NCBI GenBank assembly: GCA_019677205.1
Contig: JAAMXY010000203.1
Span: forward strand, 1 to 32,508
From: Pinguiococcus pyrenoidosus
Lineage: Eukaryota > Sar > Pinguiophyceae > Pinguiochrysidales > Pinguiochrysidaceae
Length of the DNA stretch: 32,508 nucleotides
Reading direction: 5' to 3'
In this document: piece by piece, positions 1 to 10,736 of the stretch
How the letters are laid out: every line of letters begins with the position of its first letter
Position numbering within the stretch: position 1 is the first letter of the stretch
Notes under the pieces: generated by a model
What the model was told of the DNA's origin: nothing
Seen by the model: only the letters and a program-made list of their open reading frames with translations
Database searches by the model: none
Translations under genes and position numbers: made by a program

Positions 1-163
1 ATGTGTAAGTCCCGTTTCCTTGAGGGGGTGAAGAAGCTGGAGAGGTCGCATTTCCCCGGTTCTATTTTGTCTGTTGTTTTTTGGGTTGAGACAGTCGCGT
101 TGCAAGAAATAGGATGTGCAAGTCCCGTTTCCTCGAGGGTTAGAAGAAGTTGGAGAGGTCGCA
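1..163. repeat. Imperfect direct repeat, two 50-base copies
   Basis: Positions 1-50 and 114-163 align without gaps at an offset of 113 bases and differ at only a few positions. Both contain the core AAGTCCCGTTTCCT and end in GGAGAGGTCGCA. They lie downstream of the ABCG transporter on the minus strand. The first copy touches the window edge, so the array may continue outside. The unit is of unknown nature; no coding sense is evident. Confidence 0.75.
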
Positions 164-202
164 ACCCCCCCGTTCTGAAGAGTCTTTTGGTATTCATGGT
201 CT

Positions 203-241
203 TCTTCTTCTTCTTGCTCTTCTTCTTCTTCTTCTTCTTCT
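203..241. repeat. (CTT)n trinucleotide microsatellite
   Basis: A run of CTT units with one interruption. On the plus strand it ends in CTAG and so mimics a pyrimidine tract plus 3' splice site. On the minus strand it is a GAA run in the probable 3' flank of the transporter gene. Any poly-leucine frame read through it is an artefact. Confidence 0.85.
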
Positions 242-343
242 AGCTACGCGCCGACCGCGGCTGTCACTACGGTTGCAACTGCTCTTGGAGCACTCCTTGT
301 TGTGCCTCGACTCACCGCAAAGAAAAGGAGAAAAGCAGCATGC

Positions 344-3300
344 CTAAGCAAGCTTGATCTGCCTCCGCAGAACGTAGTAGCCACCAGCGATGACGGCGGC
401 GAGGATGCAAGCGAATGTGTAGGCGCGCTGCTCTTCGTCGTCGGGGCTGAGGGAGAGGTCGTCCAGAGCCTAAGGCATCGGAGATGTTGGTGTCAGTCTG
501 GGTGCAGCGGCTCTTCGCGCGAGGCATGAGTGGGCCCATACGTCAGCTCCGTCTACGTAGCAGAAGTCATCGCAGGTAGTGTTGCCCACGACAATCGGTT
601 CGCAGTCGTCGTACTCCAGGCTGCAAAGAAGGAGGGTGTCAGTGTCTTGTCTGCGCGACGAGCAGTCCGGGGCCAGACGCATTCCAACGCGTACCCGTCG
701 AATTCGTTGATGCACAGCAAGGAGTAGAGGTATTGAGCTGGTGACGCCCAATACAGGAACTTCATTGGCTATGTTAAGATCGAGAGGAGGAATGGGAGTG
801 TCAGCACCGCGTCCACGTCGGTGGGAAACGTCATCCAAAGGGGCTTCAGAGGCACGTACGTCGTGGATGTCGTCGTACGGCAGGAGGAAACCCGAGAACA
901 GGAAAGTAACAAGGATCACCATGGAGATTTTCGCCCTTCCAAGGAGATGTTTTTTGTTTGTCAGCAACGTGTGCACCGAATAAGGCGGGGCCCTTTGCGC
1001 ACCTTGCGTCTTCAAAGTCCTTCGAACGAGACCCCACGACGAAGCCAAGGGAAATGCCCATCCAAGCGGAGGCCACAAGGAGGCCAAAGAACGTGAGGAA
1101 GCGTCCCGCGTCGTCCTTGATGAAAGGGAATAGAAGCGTAAGCACTTCCACGAACATGAATCCGACACGCTTGCACAAGATTCCAACCTGGAAGCCAACC
1201 ATGAAGTACACGAGCAGTGCGAACAAGAAGATCCCGGGCAGGACGACGGTGAAGAAGCCGCCGAGGACTCCGACGTACCATGCCGCCAGCGCAAAGTATC
1301 TGTTGGGAAGCAGCGATGTGAGGTTCTTGCACTCCTGCATTGACTCCGCAGAAAAAAAATTATGCACACCCGTTCCGATATTCGCGCAGCAGCAGAGCCT
1401 TCATGAGAGGAAACTCCATGAGCGATAAGCCGAGCGAGTCCTGAAAGGACAGAATGAGCGAAATGAACATGGCGCTCTTGGTGGTGAAAACGGCGTCTTG
1501 ATCCTCTCCGCCCTGGGTCAAGAAACAGCAGAGGGTGAAAAGGAGCGCCCCACACGCCAAGCCCAGGTCATGCGAAGTCGCCCACGGGCTGCGCACCAGT
1601 CCGAGGAAAACGATTCCCAAGAGGAAGCCGACGATGCCCTTGGCAAGGATGCCGATGGTGTAGGCCCGCCAGTCCTTCACGGTGTACAGAACTTGCCTGC
1701 AGGATGGCGTCACACCTCTGGGAGGGAACCTCCGCCTGCATTCTGGTGTTGCCCTTACCGGTAGTAGAGCAGCCCGATTTGCCTGGACTTTGCCACGGGA
1801 TAGTTCGTCCCCTCAGCGATCTTGAAGGCACGCTCGCTGAATGTTGACGCGAAGGACGACGCGTCATCGTAGTCTTCGACGCTGTCGTCCGCGGGTGTAA
1901 ACTCTTCTTCAGCTATCACGTCGCCAGTGGAATAGCCTTAGCTCGCAGCGCCACAGCACGAGCTACGAAGTGGATGCGTCCTACCTTTTTTCAGAATCCG
2001 ACCGATGCCGTCAGGATCTTGCAGCCACCTCATGTAGGCATCCGCCGGGTTGTCCTTGTGAGGAAGCTCATAACCTGGCAATCACCACGGGAGTCAGCGT
2101 CCGCCACCCCTTCGTGATACGCGGATTGGAGGGACGGACCGAGGGAGGCAAAGAATGCTGGACAGCTCTTCACGGGGCCAAAGTAAGCCAGCTGTCCCTT
2201 CGACAGCAGAACAAGCATGTCGAACGCGGCGAAGATCTGATAGCTTGGCTGGTGGATGGTGCACACCACGGTACAGTTCCTAGAAGAAGCAGAGGAGATT
2301 GGTCAAGAAAAGGCAACCTCCCCGGCGCCTTTTGAGGGCTACGTACCTTCTTGCGAGCTCGCGGAGAAGTTCCGTGACGTCCTTGGCCGTTTTCGAGTCA
2401 AGTCCTGCGATTCCTCATGAGTTGAGTTGACGGTCACCCGCGCGGTCGGGGAGCAAAGCACCGCACCGGAAGTCGCTTCGTCGACGAAGATGATCGACTT
2501 GGCCGTGATCAGCTCCATGCCCACGCTGACGCGCTTCCTCTGTCCACCGGAAATGCCTACGCAGATGCCTCAGACGTTCGCACTGCGCAACGGGTCAGAA
2601 TAGGACTGGTGGCGGGAAGAAGGTACCTTTCCTGTCCACCGAGCCGATGATCACGTCCGAACATTCCAGCAACGACAACGTCTCCAGCACTTCTGTGACT
2701 CGATTTTTCCTGGAAAGCAAGAGGAAGTCGAGCTGTTCAGCTGGACCTCTATCGTTTCGCGCTCCCGTGCACATGAGGTGGACGGCACCTCTCTTCTGCA
2801 GACCCTTCCATTTTCAAGGCCGCGGTGAAGCCCAGCATCTCGCGACAAGTCAGACTGTGCAGTAGGACATCATCCTGTCGATAAGGAAGACCTGAGCAAA
2901 AACGTGGAGAGAAGACAAGGCTGGAGCGAAGACGAGGCAGGAAAAAGAGGTGATGTCTTCAGAACGTGCCTGGGGAATGAGGCAGGAGATCTCCTTGTAG
3001 TTCTTCGGCAGCGTCTCATCATTCACGCGGATCTCTCCCCGCACCTGGAGAGAACGAACGTGAGCATCGTTTGGCTCGACGAAAGACGTGAGCAGTGGAG
3101 ACCTACCCTGCCCACGTTGTGGTTGTGGCCAGCCAGCGCCATGAGAAGCGTGGTCTTGCCGGCTCCGCTTGGTCCCATCAACGCCGTCGTGGTGCCAGGA
3201 TGGAAGTTAAAGTTGAGACCCTGCGCGAGGCCACGTTACGAAGTGTCCGGTGGGTTTGGCAAGCGTCTCGGCACGCAAATGAAGTACCCGCAGCAGTGCT

Positions 3301-3551
3301 CGCTCCTCTCGCTCCGGGAAGAAGATGCGCTTGTTGCCGGGTCTGGTCACCACGACGCTGTACGACATGTCATGGGTACTCAGATGCGCGCCTGTGAAAT
3401 GGGAACACAGGAGAGCTCGATTCAGGCCCGAGGTTGTGCACTGTCTGCAAGCGTCCAGAAGCTTACTTTCCACCATGAGCTTGCGTCCCGGCGGCGGAAG
3501 CACGGGCGGTGGAAGCGCACCGCTCTCCAAAAGGGGCTCCTCGAGTTTCAT
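344..3551 (-). CDS. ABCG (White/BCRP-type) half-transporter, 17 exons
   Basis: ATP-driven membrane exporter of the ABCG subfamily; these act as dimers, often on lipids or hydrophobic compounds, and the substrate here is unknown. Exons: 3551-3467, 3391-3288, 3220-3107, 3044-2970, 2874-2804, 2709-2627, 2556-2467, 2404-2347, 2279-2140, 2074-1985, 1912-1759, 1696-1370, 1299-1003, 935-860, 768-695, 620-542, 469-344. They total 2043 bases and encode 680 residues, with phase kept at every junction. In family order one sees Walker [10 protein letters not shown] (79-87), the Q-loop IPQDD, signature GISGGQRKR (178-186), Walker B IIFVDE (199-204) followed by ATSGLDS where DEPTSGLD is usual, and the H-loop CTIHQPS (H236). 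An ABC2 membrane region follows, with the REYRNG motif and a last helix just before the stop. All catalytic residues are present, so it should be active. The first in-frame ATG was taken as the start; the frame is open slightly upstream without another ATG. Confidence 0.92.
2875..2969 (-). other. GC-AG intron in the ABCG gene
   Basis: Intron 4 of the transporter starts with GCACGT after an exon ending CCCCAG and ends in TCGACAG. Splicing here joins ...CLIPQ to DDVLLHSLT..., which is the family's Q-loop region with nothing missing. The nearest GT, four bases downstream, would add residues and shift the frame. The other 15 introns of the gene are GT-AG. Confidence 0.75.
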
Positions 3552-4494
3552 GCTGCGCGCTGTCTCTCTCGGCTTTCTGTTCACCCGATGCTCTCTGACA
3601 CGTCTCTGCTGTGGTTTGCGCTTGGATCGGCAGCGTGCTCAAGTCGATGCCAACTCGACGCGAAAGCGAGCTTCTCGGAATTTTGCGCTGCGCCGAAGGG
3701 GACGAAGTAGAAGGGGACACAGCAGAGGGCAGGTCTGGTGACTGGAAGCGAGAGAAAACCCTTGCTGGATGAGCTGCCAAAGCCACAGAAACCTCGTCCG
3801 CGCAAATGCAAGGCGAGGCGCACCTTGCAAGAGTCGAGCGAAGCACTCACGGCCGAGTTCTGGGCGCTCGGCAGGCTTTGGGGGCCGATATCTTTTGGAA
3901 AGAACCGCCTCTGACCACGCAGCGGTTGCGGTTGTCGAGCACTGGAAACTCTCGAGTCTCCCCTCTCTAGAAACGCTTACTCAAGTTGCGCGAGTTCGGC
4001 GGAGGGCTACGAATTTGAGTTCGTGCGCCTCGGACTTTGCGCGGGAAACAGCCTGTGAAAGTTGGCAGCGACGTGATTGCGCACAACTGCACACGAATCT
4101 GCCTCTTCCAGGCTCCAATTCCGCCAGCATATGGCCGCATTAGGTTTGAAGATGCCCGGTTTCTGCGGCGTTGACGAGCCAGTCAGGACGCTCCGAGAGA
4201 GGCGCTGTGCCGACTGCCTTCTCCCATTGGCGAGTGTCGCGCTTCCCTCTGCGACGAACGCCAATCAACAGCATCCAGTGCAACATGCGCCCGTTCCCGG
4301 TCACCAATCGCGCTAGCTTTACGTGGATTAACCGCAATCCCGAAAACCATCCCGGTTTTCGGCCGAAAACGAGCCAAAGCCAAAGCCAAAAACCATACCT
4401 AAAACGATCGTTGTTGGTCTTGTTTTCATCCTTCCCGCTTCCCGCCTTTTTTGGGGGTTTGATTGAGCGTTCTCTCCGCCATTGTCCCGCCAGA
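3552..4494. promoter_or_regulatory. Divergent promoter between ABCG and RAD18-like genes
   Basis: Roughly 940 bases between two divergent starts. CCAAT-type elements sit at 4226-4230 (as ATTGG), 4261-4265 and 4304-4308, about 190-270 bases before the RAD18-like ATG. No clear TATA box is seen. Open frames exist on both strands but lack recognisable domains and are treated as chance. A 5' untranslated exon of either gene could lie here. Confidence 0.45.
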
Positions 4495-7081
4495 ATGGAT
4501 GGCGTGGACGGCCCTTGGGAGTTTGCGGCCATCGATGGCGTCGGCAAGCGCCTGGCGGCTCTCGACACCGATCTCCGGTGTGAGGTGTGCCACGAGCTGT
4601 ACAATGCGCCCATGGCGCTGAGCTGTGGCCATGTGTACTGCTCGCGCTGTGCGCGCCAGCATCTGGAGACCACACATCGCTGTCCCACGTGTCGGAAGCC
4701 GCATACCGGCTCGCTGAGCGCGCCGCCGCTTCTGGGACGGCTCGTGCAGAACTGGCGCGAAGCGAGGCCAGCGCTCTTGCAAAGCCTCACGCGACCAGCG
4801 TCTTCAGCCTCCGAGGACACCATCAGTGGCGGAGAGAAGGCCACAGAGCAGAGCATGAGCAGCTTCGACCTGGATAGAGCGGGCGGTGCGAAAGGGGCCA
4901 AGCGAAGCTATTTAACGCCGCTGCATCTGCACTCGCTAAGCGATAAGAAGCTTCGCGAGATCGCCGCGTCTTTCAAGCTCAGAAGCAGCGGAAAGCGCGC
5001 GGATGTGGCGCGGCGGATCAAGGACTACACTCTGCTGTACAATGCCGAGTGCGACGCGGAGCAGCCGAGGCCCGTAGAAGCCATTGTGCAAGAGGTGGAG
5101 GCAATGGACACCGCGAGACAGCGTGGGAAGCAGTTCAACTCCCTGACAAGCAAGGTAGCACCCTCGTCCTGGCATCCTTACCGCGAAGGCGCCAACGCTT
5201 TCGTGCGCTGACCGATGGCTTCTGTAGGCCATGGAAGCCATCAGCGCTGGCAAGAAGGGCGTGCTCGGATTGGATCTGGAGGTGTACCAGAATGGCTTTC
5301 GGAAGCTCCTGAAGCAGCAGCGGAAGCGGCAGCGGCAGCGGCAGCGGAGCAACTCTCCCGCCAAGAAAGCACCCGCAGCACGAGAGGATAGGAAGCTGCC
5401 TGTAGCCATCCGGCCTTCTGCTGATGGGCAGGAGCAAGCTAGAGCTCCCCCGCCGGTCGAGCATCCCAAGCCTCCCTATCTGAACAAGAGGATCTCGTGC
5501 AGGGGGTTTGTGGTCGATGGCCGCGGGCCGTATAGAGCGACCTTCAGTCAGCGGCTCTCGCGCATCTTCTACTTTGATGTAGGAACGCAGAAGGGATCCT
5601 TTGCGGTGCCCGTGGAGCTGCTGCAGAAAGCGCTTCCCAGGTACAAGGAAGGCGCTGCGCTTGAAACGGTGGAGTTGAACAAGCCGCAGGATCCCGATCT
5701 CGCCCGCAACTTGAATCCCTTGCACAGCTCCCAACGAGCGAGCATGAGAAGTGCCGCCGATGCCGCTCAAGGAAAGGAAAACCCCCTCGACGATCCCAAC
5801 AAGCAGTCCAAGGATGCAATCTTCGTGCCCTACAAGGCCGTGGAGATTTATGCAGATCAACTGGCGGACAGGACCGGGGCCACAACACCGCCCCCGGAGG
5901 GTGCGGCGCTGAACATCAGAGCTGAAACAACGGTCGAGCTTCCCAAGCCTCGTACAGCGCAGCCCGGGCTGTCAGCCGAAGCGGTCGAAAGTTGCGAGAC
6001 CAGGCAGGCAAGGGGCGACTCCGAACACGGTCAGGCTCATAGCTTGAAGGATCTTTGTGATGCGCCTCGTTGCCAGGGGGAGAAAGCTGCGCAGGGAACC
6101 AATCCGGCGGAGCCTTCGACGCGACGAAGTACCCCGGCTGCAAGGCGAGCTGCGTTGGACCACAACGAGACCTCGGAGGAATCGCTCCACGATTCCGAGC
6201 TGTTCGAGAGTTGTCATTCAGTGGAGCTATCTCAAGAGAGTGCTCCTCCTCGACCCACGGAAAGAGCGCTGAAGCGAAGGAAGCAGGACCGGCAGGAAGG
6301 GCGCTCTTTGCCGCCGTCGTCTGAGGAGGAGTTGGGCCAGCCTTCTCAAAGAAGTTCTCCTCGCCCTCCTCATGACCCAAAGGCCGTGGAGGAGAGCGAA
6401 GTGGTGTTCTTGGACTGCAGCCGCGATGGCACAGATCACGGCGCCACTGCTTGTCAGGATGTGGATGGAGGCTCCGCGGATGCCGCGAAACCCGAGGCAC
6501 CAGCTGCTTCCAAGGAGCACGCGGATCGTAACGAATCCTCCAATGGTACCTCGCCAGAGCAGGAGTCCATTCAAGGAGCGAAGGAGCCTACGAAGCGCAA
6601 GGACGAGCCGAGCACCCAAAACTCGAAGCCGGGCACCCAAAACTCGAAGCCAAGCACCGGAAACTCGAAGCCGGGCACCAAAAACTCGAAGCCAAGCACG
6701 AAACAGACGAAACCGCGCGGCAAACAGTCGAACCCGAAAGCCAAACAGCCAGAGGGAAAGGCAGCGCGCGGAATCGGAGAAGGCTCGCAGGCCGCAGCAG
6801 AGGTGGAGTCGAAACCGAAACGGGGAATGCGGCCGAGGCAGTGGGCGTGCTCAGTGTGCACTTTGCTCAATTCCCGAAATCGAACGAAGTGTGAGATCTG
6901 CGGAGCGCCTTGTCCAGGTTTGAAGGAGCGAACTCCTGACGTGCCAATATCCGACGTGCGGCCCCGCAAGAGAAAGGGGAACGGGTCGGGCAGATCTGCG
7001 AAGAGCAAGCGTGGGAAGAACCAGCCGAGCATCGGGGAAGTGATGAATCGAGCGCAGCAGAGCTGCTCGCATGTGCCTTGA
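4495..7081 (+). CDS. RAD18: RAD18-type E3 ubiquitin ligase with C-terminal RanBP2/NZF zinc finger
   Basis: RAD18 with RAD6 mono-ubiquitinates PCNA at stalled replication forks. Exons 4495-5154 and 5228-7081 flank a 73-base phase-0 GT-AG intron; the product is 837 residues. A C3HC4 RING has C29, C32, C44, H46, C49, C52, C63 and C66. A SAP DNA-binding domain (about 146-180) runs directly into LLYNAECDAEQP and EAIVQEVE, closely matching the stretch after the SAP of animal RAD18. The usual UBZ4 finger (CxxC...H...C) between RING and SAP is absent. A long disordered region holds a basic RQRQRQR tract and NSKP repeats. Near the C-terminus is a RanBP2/NZF finger (WACSVC...N...CEIC). The stretch around residues 310-360 (ISCRGFVVDG...) is moderately hydrophobic and unrecognised. 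The ATG at 4495 was chosen because it is the first before the RING; an upstream in-frame extension is promoter sequence. Confidence 0.87.
6608..6694 (+). repeat. 21-base coding tandem repeat (NSKPxTx)
   Basis: Four consecutive seven-residue units of the form NSKPGTQ, NSKPSTG, NSKPGTK, NSKPSTK lie within the disordered tail of the RAD18-like protein, followed by degenerate KP-rich copies. Period 21 bases keeps the frame. The stretch is lysine-rich and could vary in length between strains. Confidence 0.8.
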
Positions 7082-7240
7082 CGGCCGCAAACGGCCTGCT
7101 GGCGATCCCGGCCGCAGTTTAGAATCACTCAATCTTCTTCATCTGCCAGCGAGTCACACATCAAGTCTTGAATTGCCCTAACTATTGCTTTGTGCATCTT
7201 TGCCTATCGCAAGCTCCTTCTATGTGGCGCCCCGATCTGT

Positions 7241-8434
7241 TCAGCTCTCTTCACCGGCGGGAAGCGCAGAAGCGGCGCCGGCCTCGGCTCCTGCAGCCGC
7301 TTCTCCCCTAGCACTAGTAGATGCCACCGCCCCGCCGTTCGAGGAGCCTCCTCCGGTGCTGCTGTAAAGGGAGACGTAGTCCTGCGTGCCGCTGGCCGCT
7401 CCGCCCGCTCCGCCCGCGGCGCTCGCGTGCGAGGCGCCTTCCTGCGGCCTTCCGTCATCGTTCCACGAAATGTGCGAGTAGGTATCTTCCAGGTAGCGAT
7501 AGAGCGGCTTCCGCACGGCCTCCAGGAGAAGCAGGTCCTCCTTCGTCTGCTCGCTCTCTTCCCCGAAGCATCTCCTCGTCACCTGGAACATGTCCGCCAC
7601 TTCCGTGTACAGGTACTTGTACGCGCGACTCCGTGCTTGCTGAATACCGACTGCGCTGGTGTTAGCTTTCTCCGTCCGAAGTCACCGTCGACGCCCCGGC
7701 GCAGGGAGGCACGAGAGGGAGGCTCACCTACATCATGGCCAGAGGGAGCATTGAAAGACGATCCCCTCGCGGCCACGCGAAGCGACTCCATCACGTTGGC
7801 GCCGGAGCTGCCATCCTTGGGCGTCGTCGACTGCTGCCACGGCTTCCTCTTCCTCTTCTTGTCGTTCATGATGCCTTCCGTCTCTTGCATGATCGGAACT
7901 GCGACAAAAGAAGCCCAGAACGACTTGAGGTCACTCCCCCTCCTCCTTCTTTCTCCACGCTAGCCCGAAACCCGTTCGACACTTACAGCTCTCAGGCACC
8001 GTGGGCAGATCCGGAGACTCGGCCGCGGTGGCCAGCCAGCGCTGGTAGCGTTTAAAGATGCGCGTGAGCACGCGACACACGTAGAACTTGTCCGTCTCGT
8101 GCATGATGATGCACGGCAGATACAGGAGGCCCGGCAGCTCCTCCGCGATGTTCATCCTGTCTTTCGTGCTGTTGAACAGCTGAAAGGCCCTCTGGTAGAG
8201 CACGTCGTCCGCGCCGTCCGCGGAGCGCGCGAAGCCGTCCGCCACCGCCTTTTGGCGCCAAGCCAGCGGCCACTCCACGCTGTGCGTTAGCATGGCCTCG
8301 CGCAGACTCTGGCGGAAGGCGGAGAAGCTTAAGCTACTCCCAACCGCCGAGTTGTCGGGGGCCACGACGCCGGTTGCGCTATCTGCGACATCGGCAGCCA
8401 GCGCGGAGGCGTTGGACGACGCGATGGCGGACAT
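7241..8434 (-). CDS. Unknown protein, three exons, 342 residues
   Basis: Exons 8434-7987, 7898-7728 and 7650-7241 are joined by introns of 88 and 77 bases. Both are GT-AG; the second has GCTAAC as a branch site close to its acceptor. The spliced frame is continuous for 1029 bases. The N-terminal 30 residues are Ala/Ser-rich. Residues about 50-130 look like a compact helical domain, with a tryptophan-rich start (EWPLAWRQKA) and the hydrophobic segment LPGLLYLPCIIMH followed by a basic helix. A KKRKRK cluster in exon 2 could be a nuclear localisation signal. Exon 3 begins with a second helical stretch (RAYKYLYTEVADMF) and ends in a Gly/Ala/Ser-rich low-complexity tail. I do not recognise the family. 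It ends tail to tail with the RAD18-like gene, about 160 bases apart, with nothing notable between them. Confidence 0.7.
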
Positions 8435-8893
8435 GAGCAACCGGCAAGATACGATCCTCTGCAGTGGGGACACACGCCGCAAACACAAAAACTCGGGCGC
8501 CCTACTGTTCGTCGTTTGCACAACAATGCGCGGGCAAACACAAAACCAACTGTTCAATATATTTTAAAATAAATATTTTCTAATTTCTATCCTGTACTAA
8601 CATAAATTTAAAATTTTTTATTGATAGAGATGAACATTGGGTTTGTGTACCACCCCACAACCACACCCCCACCAAAAAAGCATCAGATCTAGTATTTGTC
8701 AGTATCTGGTTCTCGGCTTCTCAACTCAGCATCCTCAACCGTGATTGGTTGCCTGCTCTGGTGTCGCTTATAAACCGCCCTCATAGCGAGTTTAGCCGAT
8801 TTCCTGCCCAACCACGCCGCTCTTTGGTCTTGGGTCTTTTTGCCGCCCCTTTTTTCCCCTCTCCGGTCTGTGGCTGTGGAGCGAAGTCGCATT
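8435..8893. promoter_or_regulatory. Divergent promoter with AT-rich island, CCAAT and TATA boxes
   Basis: Positions 8558-8635 are strongly AT-rich against GC-rich surroundings. Upstream of the plus-strand gene an inverted CCAAT box (GATTGG, 8743-8748) is followed by TATAAA at 8769-8774, about 120 bases before the ATG. This is the clearest TATA-type promoter in the window. The minus-strand gene starts at the other end; no TATA was found for it. Confidence 0.55.
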
Positions 8894-9690
8894 ATGCCGA
8901 GAGGACAAGCTTCCCGGGAGCAGAGACGAGAGCATCGTCGGCGAGAGCGGCAAGACAATCAGGATGTAGCCAGTGCAGCGCCAGGCATCCCTTGGCTGTC
9001 TCGCTTGGCTCTGGTGGCCTTTGCGTTGGCAGTTTCCATTCCACTGGGGCCTTCTGCGATGGGCATGGTCTCTGGGACCGTCGCGTCCTTCCAAGACTTT
9101 CTGATAGACAAGTACGACCGCGTGCGAGACAAGTTCCTGGCCAGTCTGGAGCCCGAAGAGGTGCGTTTCTCGACGCTTCTCTGCGGTTCCAATGATGAAC
9201 CCCGCAAGCCAGAGTGGCCGGCTCATCAGTCCTCGACCTCTCTTGCTGGTCTTCCTTCGCGGGCAAACTTGAACTGCAGATCAAGGAGAAGCGTCGATCC
9301 ATCAAGGCGGCTCTGGACATGGCCGCGGCCATGGGACCGCTGCGGGAGAGCATCAGCAAGGGGGATCAGGGACTCATGCTGAGGGGCATTGGGCACGTCA
9401 TGAATCTCGGGATCCAGGCGTACGGGCCGCCGGAGGACGAGACGGCGATGGGATGGCCGGTGCACGCTCGGAGCCTCTTGGCAGAGGCCAACTTTGAGGT
9501 GGCCGCGCACATGTATGACAAAGGCGAGCTTCGCGTCGCTGCAAAGCTCGCCGCACAGGCCCAGAGCCTCGCGAAGCAGAATGAGGTTTTCGCTGAGCTG
9601 CAGAAGCAGGCCTTGGAGCGCCTTGCAAGCGCAATAGACGACGCGCGAAAGGAGAAGCTCAAGAACCTCTCCAAAGACGATGCGACGTAG
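8894..9690 (+). CDS. Predicted single-pass membrane protein, two exons, 225 residues
   Basis: Exons 8894-9160 and 9280-9690 are separated by a 119-base phase-0 intron with donor GAG/GTGCGT and a pyrimidine-rich acceptor ending CTGCAG. The first 30 residues are very basic (RREHRRRERQ). One hydrophobic segment (about 35-58, LALVAFALAVSIPLG) follows. The rest is soluble and helix-rich: a middle part with YGPPEDETAMGWP, then a long Ala/Glu/Lys helix pair (about 155-215) that may be TPR-like or coiled-coil. A basic N-terminus before one membrane span suggests a type II orientation with the helical part on the far side. The promoter carries CCAAT and TATA boxes. Family unknown. It converges with the thylakoid-lumen gene; the 182 bases between them are unremarkable. 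Confidence 0.7.
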
Positions 9691-9872
9691 TTGGTTATGG
9701 TGTCTTTGCTTTTGTTTCTTTTCTCTTGTGTGTCGTCCTCCTCGACTCCGTTCTTCGTCTGCAGCCAGGAGACGTCACAGACACGCCGACTTGTCGACGG
9801 CAAGCTATGTTCTGTTGGTAACGGGAGCTGCTGGGATGTAGAGCGGGGCAGCCCATCGTGCTGCTTGGGCTG

Positions 9873-10736
9873 CTACAGACTGGTGAACTCCTCGTTGACC
9901 TTGAGCGCGTCCCTGGGATCCACGCAGTATCCACGGCGAAGGCAGCTGTTGATCACGTCCACTGCCCGCAGGATGGCCTTGTCGTCCCCGTTCTCTTCCA
10001 CGTAGAACTTGTTGCCGTACGAGTTCTGCAACCGCGTCCAGAACTGGGGCGGCAGGCTAAGTCTAAAGTTATCGCCCACGTTGAAGTTCAGGAGGTTCGT
10101 AACTGCGCCCTTCCGGCCGAAGCCGCCCTTATCCGCAACGATCACGATCGTGTTCTCATCGACGGCCCAATAATCCTTCACCGCCAGCCCCGGAGTCTCC
10201 GGGTACCGCTGCGTGAGCACCCGGATCCTGCACCCCGTCTCCTTCTCGATCGCCTTCGTCTGCTCCTCGAGGCGCTGCCGCTGCCCGGACGTCAGCAGCT
10301 TCTCCAGATCCACCACATTCACTTTCTCCTTGGGCAGCAGTTCCGGCTTGTCCACGCCCTCCGGTCGCGCTGCCGCCTCCTGGGCAAAGCCCGCCAGGCC
10401 TAGCGATGGCGCTGCTGTGAGCGGCGTTTCCCGGCCCCCATCTACGCCGGCTGCTGTACCTGTGACCAGGAGCATGGCCTCCTGCAGCACCTGGCGTCGA
10501 TCATGAGCTGCCAAGCCGCCCGCGCGAGGGGCCGGCGCCCGTAGGAAAGGCCTGGCAGGCGCCGGGAAGCCCGCCAGCAAAGCGAAGGTGAGCAGCAAGC
10601 CTGGAGGAACCGAAGGGCGCCGAGTCGTCAGAGTCGGGAAGCGAGGCTGCAAAGGGAGTCTAGGGCCCCAGAGACGCCGCAAAGCAAGCTTGCCAGGCGA
10701 AGCAAGGCTCCGCGGCCCGGTATTTTGGCATCGCAC
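9873..10736 (-). CDS. Thylakoid-lumen TPM-domain protein (15 kDa lumen protein type)
   Basis: The mature region, from ELLPKE to the stop, carries features I recall from the plant thylakoid lumen 15 kDa TPM protein: [35 protein letters not shown], a QFWTRL helix, YGNKFY and the NSCLRRGYC end. Relatives are TPM-fold proteins linked to photosystem II upkeep; the role here is inferred. The leader looks tripartite: hydrophobic core [10 protein letters not shown], then [12 protein letters not shown] with phenylalanine at +1 (the red complex-plastid signature), then [15 protein letters not shown], a twin-arginine lumen signal. The frame is open to 10736 but has no ATG before the hydrophobic core, and 10737 upward is promoter-like. 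A good acceptor (TTCCTCCAG, with CTCTGAC upstream) starts an exon at 10600. The start codon therefore probably lies in a short upstream exon I could not place; bases 10601-10736 may be intron. Confidence 0.82.
   Translation of the reverse strand: MRCQNTGPRSLASPGKLALRRLWGPRLPLQPRFPTLTTRRPSVPPGLLLTFALLAGFPAPARPFLRAPAPRAGGLAAHDRRQVLQEAMLLVTGTAAGVDGGRETPLTAAPSLGLAGFAQEAAARPEGVDKPELLPKEKVNVVDLEKLLTSGQRQRLEEQTKAIEKETGCRIRVLTQRYPETPGLAVKDYWAVDENTIVIVADKGGFGRKGAVTNLLNFNVGDNFRLSLPPQFWTRLQNSYGNKFYVEENGDDKAILRAVDVINSCLRRGYCVDPRDALKVNEEFTSL

Noticed and set aside
150-347. Small poly-leucine protein on the plus strand
   Set aside because: It is produced by the (CTT)n microsatellite and lies in the 3' flank of the transporter.
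7018-7078. PCNA-interacting (PIP) box at the RAD18-like C-terminus (NQPSIGEVM)
   Set aside because: The glutamine and isoleucine are spaced correctly but the required aromatic pair is missing.
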